From the NCBI GenBank assembly GCA_015501585.1, contig JADNRY010000060.1, positions 62,001 through 126,000 on the forward strand: a stretch of 64,000 bases of DNA. The letters run 5' to 3'. Below are positions 1 through 11,444 of the stretch, one piece after another (within the stretch, counting starts at the first letter, position 1; each line of letters starts with the position of its first letter). The notes beneath the pieces were generated by a model. That model ran no database searches. It saw nothing but the letters and a program-made list of their open reading frames with translations, and was not told the DNA's origin. The position numbers and the translations under genes are program-made. Origin of the DNA: Rhodocollybia butyracea. Lineage: Eukaryota; Basidiomycota; Agaricomycetes; Agaricales; Omphalotaceae.

Positions 1-2
1 AT

Positions 3-1159
3 TATCTAGAAGTGGAAGAGAGTAGACAGCTGACCCAAGAGGAAATATGGGACGATTCTGCACTTATTGAGGCGTGGAATGCGGCGACTGAAGAATATCA
101 GGCAAGAATTTCTTTGTTCTTGGAACTTTTACCTGAATAAAATCTGACAGGCGTACCATGGCCCCGACAAAGGCTGGAAAAACGAACCTGTGCACAAGTC
201 CCCTTTGTTCGTCAATTTACTTTTGTCGAGTCCAGATCATATTAATTCGAGCTTCTTCCAGATGGTACAATACCCCGCCGCCTCCTGCAAAGAAGCAAAA
301 GAAATCCAGCACGCTGTGAATGGCAATACTGAGGAGGAGACACCCCAGGATTTCGACTCAAAACCCATCGATTTCCATACCTTTGTTCCTGCGCATGATG
401 CTACTCTCTCCGCTGCTCCTCAGATAGTAGAATCTTCTGGACCTGATCCCTTATCTCAATACGCTAGTCCTGGACAGGTAACAAGCCAAGCCGAAACTTT
501 CCAACGCGGAATGGAATCCAGTTTTTCAAGTGGGTACTGGACCGGTGTGTTTCATGTGCGTCTACATTCTGTTTTCTCCCTTTCGGATTCTGCAATACTA
601 AACATGTTATCTAGATGAAAGGTACAGGTGCTGCACATGATGCCGCTCTCGCTGCTGCACCTCCCCTGGCCGGAGGCACCCCGGCTCCTCCCCACTACAC
701 TGTTTCGTTGAGTCCTGGACAGATGGTAAGCCAAGCCGATGCGTTTCAGCGTGGAATGGACTCGAGTTTCTGGAGTGGATATTGGACTGCCGTCTTTCAT
801 GTGCGTTTATGTTCTGTTTTCGCTCTTCTACGATGCTAAATATGGCGTTTTTTTAGTATCAAGGTCAGTTAAAAGGCACAGGTACAGTGTCGAGATCAGC
901 CGATATCAACCATGGCGGCGATGGTGATGGTGAGGTGCAAGTAGAGGCTGAACCAGAACTTGAGCCTGAGCATGCCGAGGTTCAAGTCGAAGATGAAAAT
1001 GAAACCCTCGAGGAGACTCGGGCTATACTTGATATTGGCGATGGTAGAGATGAAGACGAAGATGAAGACGCTGACCATGAATTGGATGAAGATGAAGACC
1101 ATGAGGATGGAGGTGTGCCATCGGGACCCAATACTGATTTGGTCTCTACTCAGCGATGA
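3..1159 (+). CDS. SMN-like (survival motor neuron) protein, 5' truncated, with tandem-duplicated YG-box exon
   Basis: SMN is the core of the complex that loads Sm rings onto spliceosomal snRNAs. The window opens inside the Gemin2-binding helix: the motif EIWDDSALIEAWNAA at about 39-83 resembles the SMN N-terminal helix. Proposed exons are 3-101, 151-206, 262-560, 615-800 and 857-1159; the first intron (102-150) is GC-AG. After WYNTPPPPAKKQKK come two copies of a C-terminal YG-box-like segment, FQRGMESSFSSGYWTGVFH (about 502-560) and FQRGMDSSFWSGYWTAVFH (about 744-800). Each is followed by a homologous intron (561-614 and 801-856), so a whole phase-0 exon was duplicated in frame. The tail is Glu/Asp-rich. 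The reading frame changes around 311-330 without an acceptable intron, so either one base is missing or the gene is damaged. The SMN assignment is by motif only; the start lies upstream of the window. Confidence 0.62.
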
Positions 1160-1531
1160 TTTGGATTCTGTACGTTCGTGAATATTTTCATGTACTTCTT
1201 GAATTCTAATATCATGCTACGATATGCTACATAGTAAAAGTGCTAAGCTGTTTTCGTCTAGGTGAGTGCACAGTTATCTACTTGGAATACTCTTGGTGGT
1301 GGCCATAAATTACTTTTATGTTCCAATTGATTTCGTGGCTCAGATAGCCGACTAAGTCGAAATACAAGGGTTGCGTCTCTTTGCGCACGTGTGTTTGCAC
1401 TCCTAAGCTCGATCAACACAAGCGCAAACTTTCCCCTGAGTATTCACTCTTCCAGTGGCAAAGTGAAAGGTGAAAATGTTTTCAACGTTTACGGCCATGG
1501 AAAATGATTATTTTACTATTGATTAAAGCAT
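1160..1531. other. intergenic, no gene seen
   Basis: About 370 bases between the SMN-like stop and the tRNA gene. I see no convincing coding exon; it probably holds the 3' UTR of the SMN-like gene and the 5' flank of the tRNA. Confidence 0.5.
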
Positions 1532-1631
1532 GGGCATATGGTGTAGGGGTTATCACGTTCGCTTTGCATCGCACGTCTGAAATGGACTATTTGCATGCGA
1601 AAGGTCTCCGGTTCAAATCCGGATTTGTCCA
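1532..1631 (+). tRNA. tRNA-Ala (anticodon TGC) with 27-nt intron
   Basis: A full cloverleaf can be drawn. The acceptor stem GGGCATA pairs with TTTGTCC with one mismatch. The D-arm region is GGTGTAGGGGTTATCAC. The anticodon stem is TTCGC/GCGAA with the loop TTTGCAT. The T-arm is TCCGG-TTCAAAT-CCGGA, and the discriminator is A. The anticodon is at 1565-1567 and the intron at 1569-1595, directly after the base 3' of the anticodon, the canonical site for nuclear tRNA introns. The mature length is 73 nt. The internal A-box-like and B-box (GGTTCAAATCC) sequences fit RNA polymerase III transcription. Confidence 0.85.
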
Positions 1632-1976
1632 TGATCATCAACAGGCATTAAACAAATCTCTCATCGTCCTCTACTGGCTGAAGATTTTTTTTTACGTGAA
1701 AAACTTTGATCACCATAACTAACACTACAGGAGATTTGGGAACGGCATGGTTCATAGAGTGTATAACATGTACAAATTCTCGAGACTGCTTTATTAATGT
1801 CATCTTGCCCAACTTTGAATCAATCGTCCTCTAATCACCGAGTAGCGTAACAAAAACTTCTAGACTGGGAGCGCGGATTGGGGATCGCGACGAATACAGG
1901 CTGGATCGACAATTCTGGACCACGACTTTTCTTCTGGTCATCCCAGGATACTCCATCCTCTTCCATTCGCCGGTTC
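1632..1976. other. intergenic, no gene seen
   Basis: About 345 bases between the tRNA and the 3' end of the NAA38-like gene. I see no supported feature; a T-run at about 1685-1693, some 55 bases downstream, could serve as a polymerase III stop. Confidence 0.4.
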
Positions 1977-2297
1977 CTATGTGTAATCCATAGGTCCATA
2001 AGCCGCCCTCGTTCTCGCACTCTGCCCAGACTCCTGCACCTCGATTTTCCGAATAATCTTCCATGGAACAAGCACCTGGCCTATAAAACGACCAGCGGTA
2101 TTCGTTTGGTTTTCATCATCCTCAGCAGCATCAGTCGTAGTTGTACGAAACTCTTCTGTGTCCGTCAAGAGGATATTCATAAGCTGGTCAGTCCCGATGA
2201 ATGAGCCGAGGAATATACGGCCATCTGAGACGGAGATGCGGAGAGTTGAAGCCAGGAGCTGACGGAGTTTTTCTACAGCAGAGGATGGAGATGTCAT
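1977..2297 (-). CDS. NAA38: NatC N-acetyltransferase auxiliary subunit, LSM-domain protein (NAA38-like)
   Basis: Single-exon ORF of 106 codons. An LSM fold is visible: the Sm1-like stretch LLASTLRISVSDGRIFLGSF (residues about 14-33) followed by IGTDQLMNILLTDTEEFR, then the Sm2-like segment RFIGQVLVPWKIIRKIEV. This arrangement, with an acidic insert between the two Sm motifs, matches NAA38/LSMD1, the small subunit of the NatC complex that acetylates N-terminal Met before hydrophobic residues on the ribosome. Another small LSM protein is possible, but the tail IPW-type motif favours NAA38. It lies divergently about 185 bases from DPM1 and may share its promoter. Confidence 0.72.
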   Translation of the reverse strand: MTSPSSAVEKLRQLLASTLRISVSDGRIFLGSFIGTDQLMNILLTDTEEFRTTTTDAAEDDENQTNTAGRFIGQVLVPWKIIRKIEVQESGQSARTRAAYGPMDYT

Positions 2298-2402
2298 CCT
2301 TGAAAAGAATTGCTTTGACCGTTCCGGTCCGCAATCACGCCTGGCGCTTAATCAAGTTTACGTGTCTTCTCAACCCAAATGTCTTTCGCGGTGCTCTCAT
2401 AA

Positions 2403-3650
<1,248 letters not shown>

Positions 3651-4829
3651 GTGTGGGGGGCGAGGGAGTAAGCTGTGTGAGTGCACGAGAATTCGTTCAG
3701 GGTCTAGATTGTCCTGACGTTCTCGATACTCTGTTTAGAATGCTTCTAATTTAAATTTAACGTGCACTACATACATTATTAGTGTGGACTCTACTTGACA
3801 ATTGTAATGCTTTTTTTCGGTGCGTGTATGCACACGCGGTACTGAAAGAGGTGTGTTGCTCTTTATCCAAGGTGAAGCGGCCCACCTGTAAAATGTTTTG
3901 TGGCGATGGTGATTTGTGAAATATATTTTATGGGATGCGCCATAAGGATGACTCGACAGACGTAGGTGAAATTTTCGACACCGCGAGAACTACTCGCTCT
4001 TGCTCGATATAGAGAAAATACCACGCGCGGATGAGGTTTAACAGTTCTACGGATACCACGGTGTTGACATGAAGATCCTAGGTCATCAGTTCCGACTGAT
4101 AGACATTCCAAGAGGAAGGAGCCTAGCCACAACAAAAGGACTGCTGAGAGAAAAAAACCGGTGTAGTATTGGTTAAATTACCATTATCGAATTGAAATTT
4201 TGAGCACAGCAGCGTATCGATGAAAATCAAAGAAGTAAAACAAACAGACGACCTGAAGTGTGTACCAAGTCACAATTTTTTTCTGGTCGCCAGGTGGACT
4301 TTATCCTTTTCATCCTCTCTTATTACCTGCCTGCGTTGCGTCTTCCTTTGTCTTGGATCTCATCCCGGATGCTTTATGGTACTCTATTCTTCTAGATGAG
4401 CGCGCGCTCTTCTCCCTTTATCCGCCTTGGTACAGTCGACGAGACGCGCACCTCTTGACTTGCGCATCCAGTGCACAGTACACTGCTTCATCTGCATCGG
4501 CTGACTCGGGCGCTTTGAGTCAGGCTTTTTCAGAGTCTCTCGGGCATCCAAGTTTATCCAGAAAAGCAGTCAAGATGTTTAGCAAAAGGTACAACAAGGC
4601 AGTGGCAATGAGAATGACAACAGAGAGAACAACAACATTTGGACCCACAATACATGCGTTCAGTTAGAACAAAAACCACTTTCACCGATTGTAACAATCA
4701 AACTCCCAGGTTGACGACTGTTGTTCTTCCTTGTTCCGAATCCCAGCTAAGTAAGTGATAGCATATGATCGTTTCCATAAAATGTCGCGATCCTATGCAG
4801 AAAGACTTATACTAACAACACCCCCCAAC
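3651..4829. other. DPM1 3' flank and unassigned sequence
   Basis: The first ~240 bases (to about 3890) reappear downstream of the DPM1 pseudogene near 10245, so they belong to a duplicated segment. The rest holds only ORFs that look accidental on both strands. I see no supported gene here. Confidence 0.4.
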
Positions 4830-7800
4830 ATGCCCACCCGCGCTCCTAATATCAACGCTAATGCTAAATTTCTCGCCTCTCGTTTTGCGGCTCACTCTCC
4901 TTCGGTGAACGATGAGGAACGTCAATTTATGTTCAGGGCTCTCATCCTAGACAATAAAGGATGGGAAGCCCCCGCAAGCCATGACAATCGAAGATTAGAA
5001 CTTTTGGCAACTGGTGAGTTCGATTGGCGTCTTCAGATTCTGTGTTGGTTATGCGCATGCAGTATCCGAACGACTCAATCCTGCTCTTATCCCGGAGAAT
5101 TACAACTTCTACAACTCAGCAAGGCGATTAGTGCACTACCAAATGGGCTTCTCTCTCCCAGCGAGTATCTTTCAGAATACTTGACAGCTACTTGGGACAA
5201 TCGGGGACTTTATTCGACACTGGTTTCGGTACAATGCTGCATGAATTTACTGCATCGTAATCCTGATCTACAGGAATTGGTCGAAAAGGCACGCACAGAA
5301 AAAGATTCGAATATCCTAAATAATGCTGGTATGTTTCCTACGTGTGGGGTAAATTCTGAAAATGCTCCATCTTTCCAGATTTACCTCGTCATCCGGCCCA
5401 AATGATTTACTACCGGCAAGAATTTCAGGCTGTTTTTGAGCTTCTAGAAACAATGCGCGCACCAATGGAGAAGATTGTCGACGGCACTGCGTTCGAGAAT
5501 TTACCACGGTGGAATTTAAAAGCTTTGGCTGGGGATAATCCAGATATAGCAGAGCATATCAAGAAACTCAATATTCCTAATGAGGATAGCCAGCCCTTAC
5601 TCTTACTTCATGAGATTGGAAGCTTTCAATCGGACCCCAAGCTCAATGAGCGACTGGAACAAGTCTTTGCTCCGACACGAAACACGTTTGTTCTTTCCTT
5701 GCGTTATCGAGTGAGTTGTTGAAATCCTGCATTTTAGATTTCTAGTGAACTCGTCGGGCACTGGCAAAACAAGGCTTTTATATGAAGGGCTTTGTAAACA
5801 TTGGGGCTTATTCTTCACGGCGGTGATCGACTCTTATGGGCTGGGTTCTACCGATGTCTATGGGGCTGTCAAGGATCTTCGGGATAACCCAATGTTTACG
5901 CCTGTCCTGATGGGCGACGCTGCGGTTTATATCTCAGAGGCATCATCAACGAATCATAAAATTGCACGCCGGATATTTGGCGAGACATTGTTGGCTCGGC
6001 TCCTTGTCTTCAAGTTATTCGTTGACTTGATGGCTAGAGGAGAAATTGAGGAAATACATAAGACTCGGTGGTTTCTCGCTCAGATTCAGCCTCTTCTTTT
6101 TGGTGGGAAGTACGAAAGTTTAAGGATCGAGCCTTCTTGGTCTCTTGTCAGCGATTCTCTCCTTGCTGATTGCATTTCACAGTGCTTGGAGGACATTGCA
6201 GCTGTCTTCTCCCGTAAATCGATGAATCCTCATTTCTTTGTTGTTCTTGATGAAGCAAACGTCATAGCTGAACCCACACTTGAATCTGTGTATGCTTTCC
6301 GAGATACTCATGGCCCTCATCCAGTACTGAAGGAAATCATGAAAACTTGGAATTCTTATTTGCGCAATAAGCCTTTCACAATTGTAGTTGGTGGAACAGA
6401 CATTCCTAGAATGTACTTTGGAGAAGGGGAGTGGGATCAATGGCACTGGATATCTTCTACTGGCGCTTTTAGCAATCTCAATGATCAGCAGCAATATGTC
6501 CTCAAATTTTTACCAAATACCCTAGTTGATTCTCCTTCTGGTCAGCATCTTTTACATCGTATGTGGGTCTGGCTTCGTGGGAGGTATTGTATATCACTTC
6601 TTCAGAAAAATCTTTAATTGAACATACTTTCACAGACATCGTTTCACTGCAGCATTCATCTCCACACTCGTGGAGAATGGATTTCAGAGTCCTCATTATT
6701 TAATGAACACTTATCTTGAGCAGTTCACTGGTTTGTGGCCTACAGATGCTGATGAACATTTGGGCACTGAGGTGCCACGATGTTGTCCAGAATTTGATGG
6801 TCTTCCGTTAGAAGAACTAGAGGACTGTGAGTTTGATTCGTTTCACGAGAGTCAACTAGTCTGACTCCTGTCAAGTACATAACATACGCACTAACATGCA
6901 ACATATCCTCATGAAGCACCTAATTGGGGATTATCGGCTGACTTTCTCGTCATTTCTGGACATACTTTGCGTGTCAATGGGTTTTGGACATTTCATTGAC
7001 AACAAAATGGAAACGATCTCCGCCGAAGAACCGCTAGTGCTGATTGCGACTGCACAGTGGCTTTCACAGAAATCTCTACTAGTCCCTAACTTGGACAGCT
7101 TCCTTTCATCTTTCCACTTTTCGGACGAACCTCTGGTATACAAATCGGATTATCTCGCCCTCGCAACTGCACTCTGCTTCAAAACCCCTCATTTAGTTTG
7201 TGATATTTTCTCCTTCTCCGCTTCTTCGCTGCCTGTGTGGGCATCTCAGCATGCACGGCTTGTTGCACTACGTGGAGAGGGACAAGGTGCCCGAGAGACG
7301 GTAGTTGAATACTCGCCCAAGACCGCTTCTCAGTTAGTGTTCAGCGCTTCACGTGCCACTGAGGTGCTTGACTGGATGAAGGATGCTCGTGGTATTCCTT
7401 TCTGCAAACACATTGGGCGGAGCGCAACGACACTATACTTCATATTGAGGCTGGAGGACTATACTCGATTTTGGGTTGTTCTACGAGCAGTTCCTGATGA
7501 TGATGATATCGCTCATATTGACACAATACAGGATATTGGGAATGGAATGACTCCCATCGATCTTCTTGCAGAGGTAGGTTGTGTTCCAGCTTAGACCACA
7601 AGCATTCTAATAGAAATGCGCTAGGATGACACATTGAATGAAGGACTTTTTGAGGAAGCTCTCCAAGCACTGCCCAATCGGCACCCTGAGATAGGATTAC
7701 TCCGCGTTCTAGTCTCACTCCACGACAAAATCAATCTTGAAGAACTAGAATTTGATGCTTCCGATACCTATCCTGTTGCCTCTTTCAATATCTCTATGAT

Positions 7801-8584
7801 TCGTGACGCGATGATAGACGTTTCGCAAAAGGATGTTCTTTCTGGATTGGTCGTGTTGATTATCAGCGATGTCAAACAAAATCCTCCATCGGAAACCGAG
7901 TCGGAACTTTCTGTTTCATACAGACCGCCCCCTCGAGAACTTTCCGCTGAAGCTTTAACCCCTGCAGTGCCATCTCGTCGTACTAAGGCTTCAGCATCTT
8001 CGAAACAACGACCCACCAAGTCTCCCACGTCTTTCGTCGGACCCTCTCGTGCAACTGCCACCAGATCTACCAAACGGAAAGTTATTCTTGATGTCGACTC
8101 TGAACGGCCCACTACGGGTAGTAGGCGACGTCTTTCTGGCCCTTCAGTTGAACCATCAGCTCCGGTTCACTCATCACGCGCACGACGAAGTACTACTACC
8201 CCACGATCAGCCGTATTGAAATCCGTGAAGGAAGATTCAGATGAAGATTCGGATGTTGGGCGTACCCTACGCAATGCAACGACAAGGACGACCCGTTCAT
8301 CTTCTAGTATAGCTGGTGCCAAAAGGTCGAGAGTCGGTGATGATGATAACGATAGCAATTCCTCGCGTAAAAGCACCCGAAAACCAACCCAAGATCGCAG
8401 TGGACCAAGTGCAACCGGTCTCTCTCCTAGAAAAACTGCTAAAGATCGTCCAGCGACGAACATCGCTCCAAAAAGCACCAGAGGGAGACCGACAGGGGGT
8501 ATACCCTCTACGAAGATACATTCTACCACTGTTCCAGGCCGTGGTACCACACCGTACAATCTGAGGTCAACGAAGAAGAAGTAG
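4830..8584 (+). CDS. P-loop NTPase of the repeated family, copy A (atypical 5' end)
   Basis: Exons: 4830-5328, 5379-5700, 5738-6583, 6636-6826, 6876-7573 and 7625-8584, 1171 codons if 5014-5175 is not spliced. Visible: Walker A NSSGTGKTRLLYEGLCKHWG; Walker B HFFVVLDEANVIAE; a strand ending TIVVGGTDIPR, like the sensor strand of AAA/STAND NTPases; a conserved C-terminal module beginning HILMKHLIGDYRLT and containing PFCKHIGRSATTLYFILRL; and a Ser/Thr/Arg/Lys-rich tail ending in YNLRSTKKK, probably nuclear or nucleic-acid binding. Exons 2-6 have no frame break. The first exon differs from all other copies upstream of EYLSEYL: a strong intron (5014-5062) would put the conserved part out of frame, whereas splicing 5014-5175, or no splicing, keeps it. 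The function is unknown; resemblance to fungal crinkler-type NTPases is only an impression. Confidence 0.62.
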
Positions 8585-8694
8585 TTAATTCGTTATATCA
8601 ATATATGTACTTATTTCATACCAGACCTTTACAAAACTGGGTATCAGCAGACACCATGCGTTTCGATTCTATTATTTCCGCTTTTGTACTATCT

Positions 8695-9415
8695 CAACGT
8701 TTTAGACGCCCATCTGTGATTAGAGTTCAAGAAACTCTTCTGCAATCTTCACTATGAGTCGCAAAAACTTAGAACTTCAACCGGTTCAACCTTTCGAGGA
8801 AAATGAGCGCGCGGATCTGGAACCAAATGAGAAGCTCACAGAGAGCACTCGTTCAATGAAAGCATAGTATTGTTGAGGATTCGCTCCGGTTGTTCGTGAA
8901 TGATTATTCCCAGTGTCACTACTTTGTGACCTTGCCGCCGTCGAATGTTCATGTGCGCGTCTGGATCGTCTTGTGTTCCACAGTCCCCTTGAAGGATTGT
9001 GTATGCTTCTGTTCTTGTGTGGAATTTGCAGGGAACATGCAGTACCGTATCTTCTGGCCACCAACCCTACGACCACGGCAAGGCTTGGTCTGAACTGTGT
9101 CGAGGCTCTTGGTTTAGATTCTTTACCCGAGATAGAATTATCTGGTTTCGGCGAGGAAAGGAGACGTCTATGAAAGTGAACAGGCAAGTTTTAGCTTATC
9201 TGTGTTTTCTTAGGGTTTTGCCTTGGGAATAATCTAGCTGCTCTACGGCCGAAGTCGGCGCCGCTCAGGAATCAATCATTGGAGAGATAGGCCTGGAGAG
9301 CAGTCGGGAAGAATCTCGAGCGAAGCTTTTCCCAGATGTGCTTGGCGATGACTTCGGCGAAGAAGGAGCGGACAATATATTAGAAAAAGTTGTAAATGGG
9401 TCTCCTTTCGAGATT
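8695..9415 (+). pseudogene. decayed TSR3 copy next to NTPase copy A
   Basis: Homologous along most of its length to the intact TSR3 at 49660-50909, read in the same position relative to the upstream NTPase gene. The start region (ATGAGTCGCAAAAACTTAG at 8754) matches TSR3 exon 1. The middle exons carrying the [11 protein letters not shown] segment are deleted, and the exons for [10 protein letters not shown] and LLATNP survive with frame breaks. The acidic C-terminal exon is shortened (ADNILEKVVNGS near 9370). It ends in a junction with DPM1 sequence at about 9415. Not expected to make protein. Confidence 0.8.
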
Positions 9416-10245
9416 TCGCGGATGCTGATTTCTCGCATCACGTACGTTTGTCCTTTTCACTCTGTAACTCATATATCGCTTTTTCTAGCCCAAATCCACC
9501 CACTTCATCTCCTCCTATTTCTTCTCCTTGCCAATGGTCACCAATCGTTCAGACAACAAAAATCTCACAACTTGAACATAGTCACTGGTACCCGCTATTG
9601 ACATAGTTACCGCTCGACCGCTTCCCCATTCCTAACCTCGGCCACCTGGAGGCATCGGACGTCCAAGGATTCGATGGGACCTCAAACGGAAATTGATGTC
9701 GCGAGGAGCGAATTTCCTAGTGCTGAGTCCAGTCGTTAGTGAATTTTCAGGTGAGTTGGGCTACGAGTAAAGGACATGGATGCCGATTTACCTTCCTTCC
9801 TTGCTTCCGCCTTCTCCCATTTCCATCGTTCGTTTCGCTATACAAACACTCCGTCATCCAACGTATCATTTCTGTAACCCTACGTCATCCAAATGGAAAT
9901 GATGGTCCACAAAAGCTCTCGGTACCGTTGTGAGTACCGATTACATTTGTGATAGGCTTTTCGGATGAGTCCATGGCGGATGAGATTGTTGGTTACAGGG
10001 GTTTGGGGACTTTTTGTTGGTGTGGGGAAGTTGTGTGAGTGTACGAGAATTCGTTCAAAGTCTAGATTGTCCTGACGTTCTCTCTATCTCGTTTAGATTA
10101 GTTCTAACTTAACGTGCACTACACACATTAGTGTATATGGTACGAGCTCTAGTCGACAGTTGTAATTCTTTTTACTGAACATGAAGAACTTCAACAAGTG
10201 CATTGCCCTCTTTGGAAGATGAGATGACGAAGCGGCCCAGAGATC
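9416..10245 (+). pseudogene. decayed DPM1 3' fragment with introns and 3' flank
   Basis: Starts at the sequence for ADFSHH (about 9420, equivalent to about 2985 in DPM1) and retains intron-exon order, so it arose at DNA level, not by retroposition. It carries several deletions and stops: the VTGTRY exon ends TRY-stop, and the GWDLKRKL region is rearranged. Homology continues past the DPM1 stop into the 3' flank (equivalent of 3670-3890). Together with the intact gene it forms a direct duplication that brackets NTPase copy A plus the TSR3 copy. Confidence 0.85.
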
Positions 10246-10295
10246 TGTGCGCGCTATACTGATCGAAAGGTCGCCGGTTCGAATCCCGATCTCAT
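10219..10295 (+). pseudogene. tRNA-like sequence with consensus B box
   Basis: Contains a perfect B box, GGTTCGAATCC, and ends ATGAGAT / ATCTCAT that can pair like an acceptor stem. The T-stem has two mismatches and no good anticodon stem can be drawn, so this is a tRNA relic or SINE-type head, not a working tRNA. Confidence 0.35.
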
Positions 10296-10299
10296 ATAT

Positions 10300-11444
10300 A
10301 TGCAGTCCTCACTCGGACGGTTTGGTCTTGTTTTTGGCTTTGCAAGTGATGATTGACCGCAGTATTCGAAAATCTTCAAGATTTTATTGATATTGAGGGA
10401 CAGGCGCAGATGACAGTCAATGAAACCATCCAATCATCCTGGAATCGAAATTCATGCAAGGAAGTACATACTTCTAGATCTGCCTCCCTATACATCTAGT
10501 GAGTTTTTCGGGTCTCGTGTCTTGTCCTTGATAAATATTGGGACGGAGTTATGATAAGATAGCGGGGCTTACGCCACTAACCTAGGGTGTCGATGGGCCA
10601 CCAGTGTTTCCAAACTCGAATTCTGGCCTTTCTAGGCAACCGTCCTTTTTGGGGAAACCGAGAAGCAATCAAACTTGGAATGGACACTTGAAGTTCACAT
10701 TATGCGTTAAGCGAAGAGGGATTGGACAGCGGTTATCGAGACTCTTGGGTGTGCATTTTTCTCCAGTTCGAATTCGATGACGGTGAAGGCAAGGTCGATG
10801 CTGACTTAAGATGGTGAAGAGGTCTAAGGTTGTCGTTTGTGGGATGCATCACTTATCCTCACACGCACTGTGGGTTCGAACCCCAGGCTCACCCTGGTTG
10901 AACTGCGTGACTGACCTGATGTTCCACTGTTGGAAATTTTGCTGAGTTCTGGAGGTTATTACCCGCGTGGCGTGGAGTAAGTTCAAGTTTGGATTTTATA
11001 CCTGTCTCAGCCAAGTCATAGTATGATGCAGCTTTCCCCCTTGTCCTTAAAAAGTCTCCTTTTCCTTACGTTGATATTTCCCTGGCACAGCGATAAAGGC
11101 CCGGGATGTGCATCCGTCGCATACATAATATAGTCTTCACCAGCTCCGCCGTTCGAGGGGAGTTACCTTAGCGGTACGACGGCAGGACACGGTTTGTATA
11201 AGTGAGTCGCTGTCCATTAAGATCATTGCGGTTGACCGTTGCATATAGTGATTTCCTTTTTGTCATTTGAGAGTCAGCACATATTCAGTACATTTTCAGC
11301 AGATTATAGATAACAAGTAGTCGGACAGTCAGTCGAGAATACAGCTCCGAGCAAATTCCGTGTACCTGAAAATAAATTGTCGCACGTAACATTTCTGGCG
11401 AGTTCTTAAAGACCGTCAGTATTTTTTTTTACCGATGTCCAATA
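10300..11444. other. intergenic, no protein gene seen
   Basis: About 1.1 kb without an acceptable exon on either strand. The only structured element I can point to is the tRNA-like relic at 10813-10893; the rest probably includes the AKR promoter. Confidence 0.4.
10813..10893 (+). pseudogene. tRNA-Leu/Ser-like relic
   Basis: The start GGTGAAG and end GCTCACC can pair at five positions. AGGTCTAAGG resembles the D-arm of class II tRNAs, and GTGGG-TTCGAAC-CCCAG is a nearly perfect T-arm. The anticodon arm is not convincing, so it is called a relic. Confidence 0.35.

Noticed and set aside
4260..4667. 135-codon plus-strand ORF upstream of NTPase copy A
   Set aside because: No motif, unusual composition and no homologous sequence upstream of the other copies; a short hydrophobic frame on the opposite strand (LLYLLLNILTAFLDKLG) was also seen but could not be given a start.
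4830..8584. Firm assignment of the NTPase family to crinkler effectors
   Set aside because: The Walker motifs and multi-copy nature are compatible, but I see no N-terminal crinkler signature and cannot compare with a database; kept only as a possibility.
9338..9601. ORF of 87 codons at the TSR3/DPM1 junction
   Set aside because: It runs from the TSR3 pseudogene tail straight through DPM1 intron sequence, so it is an accident of the junction, not a fusion gene.
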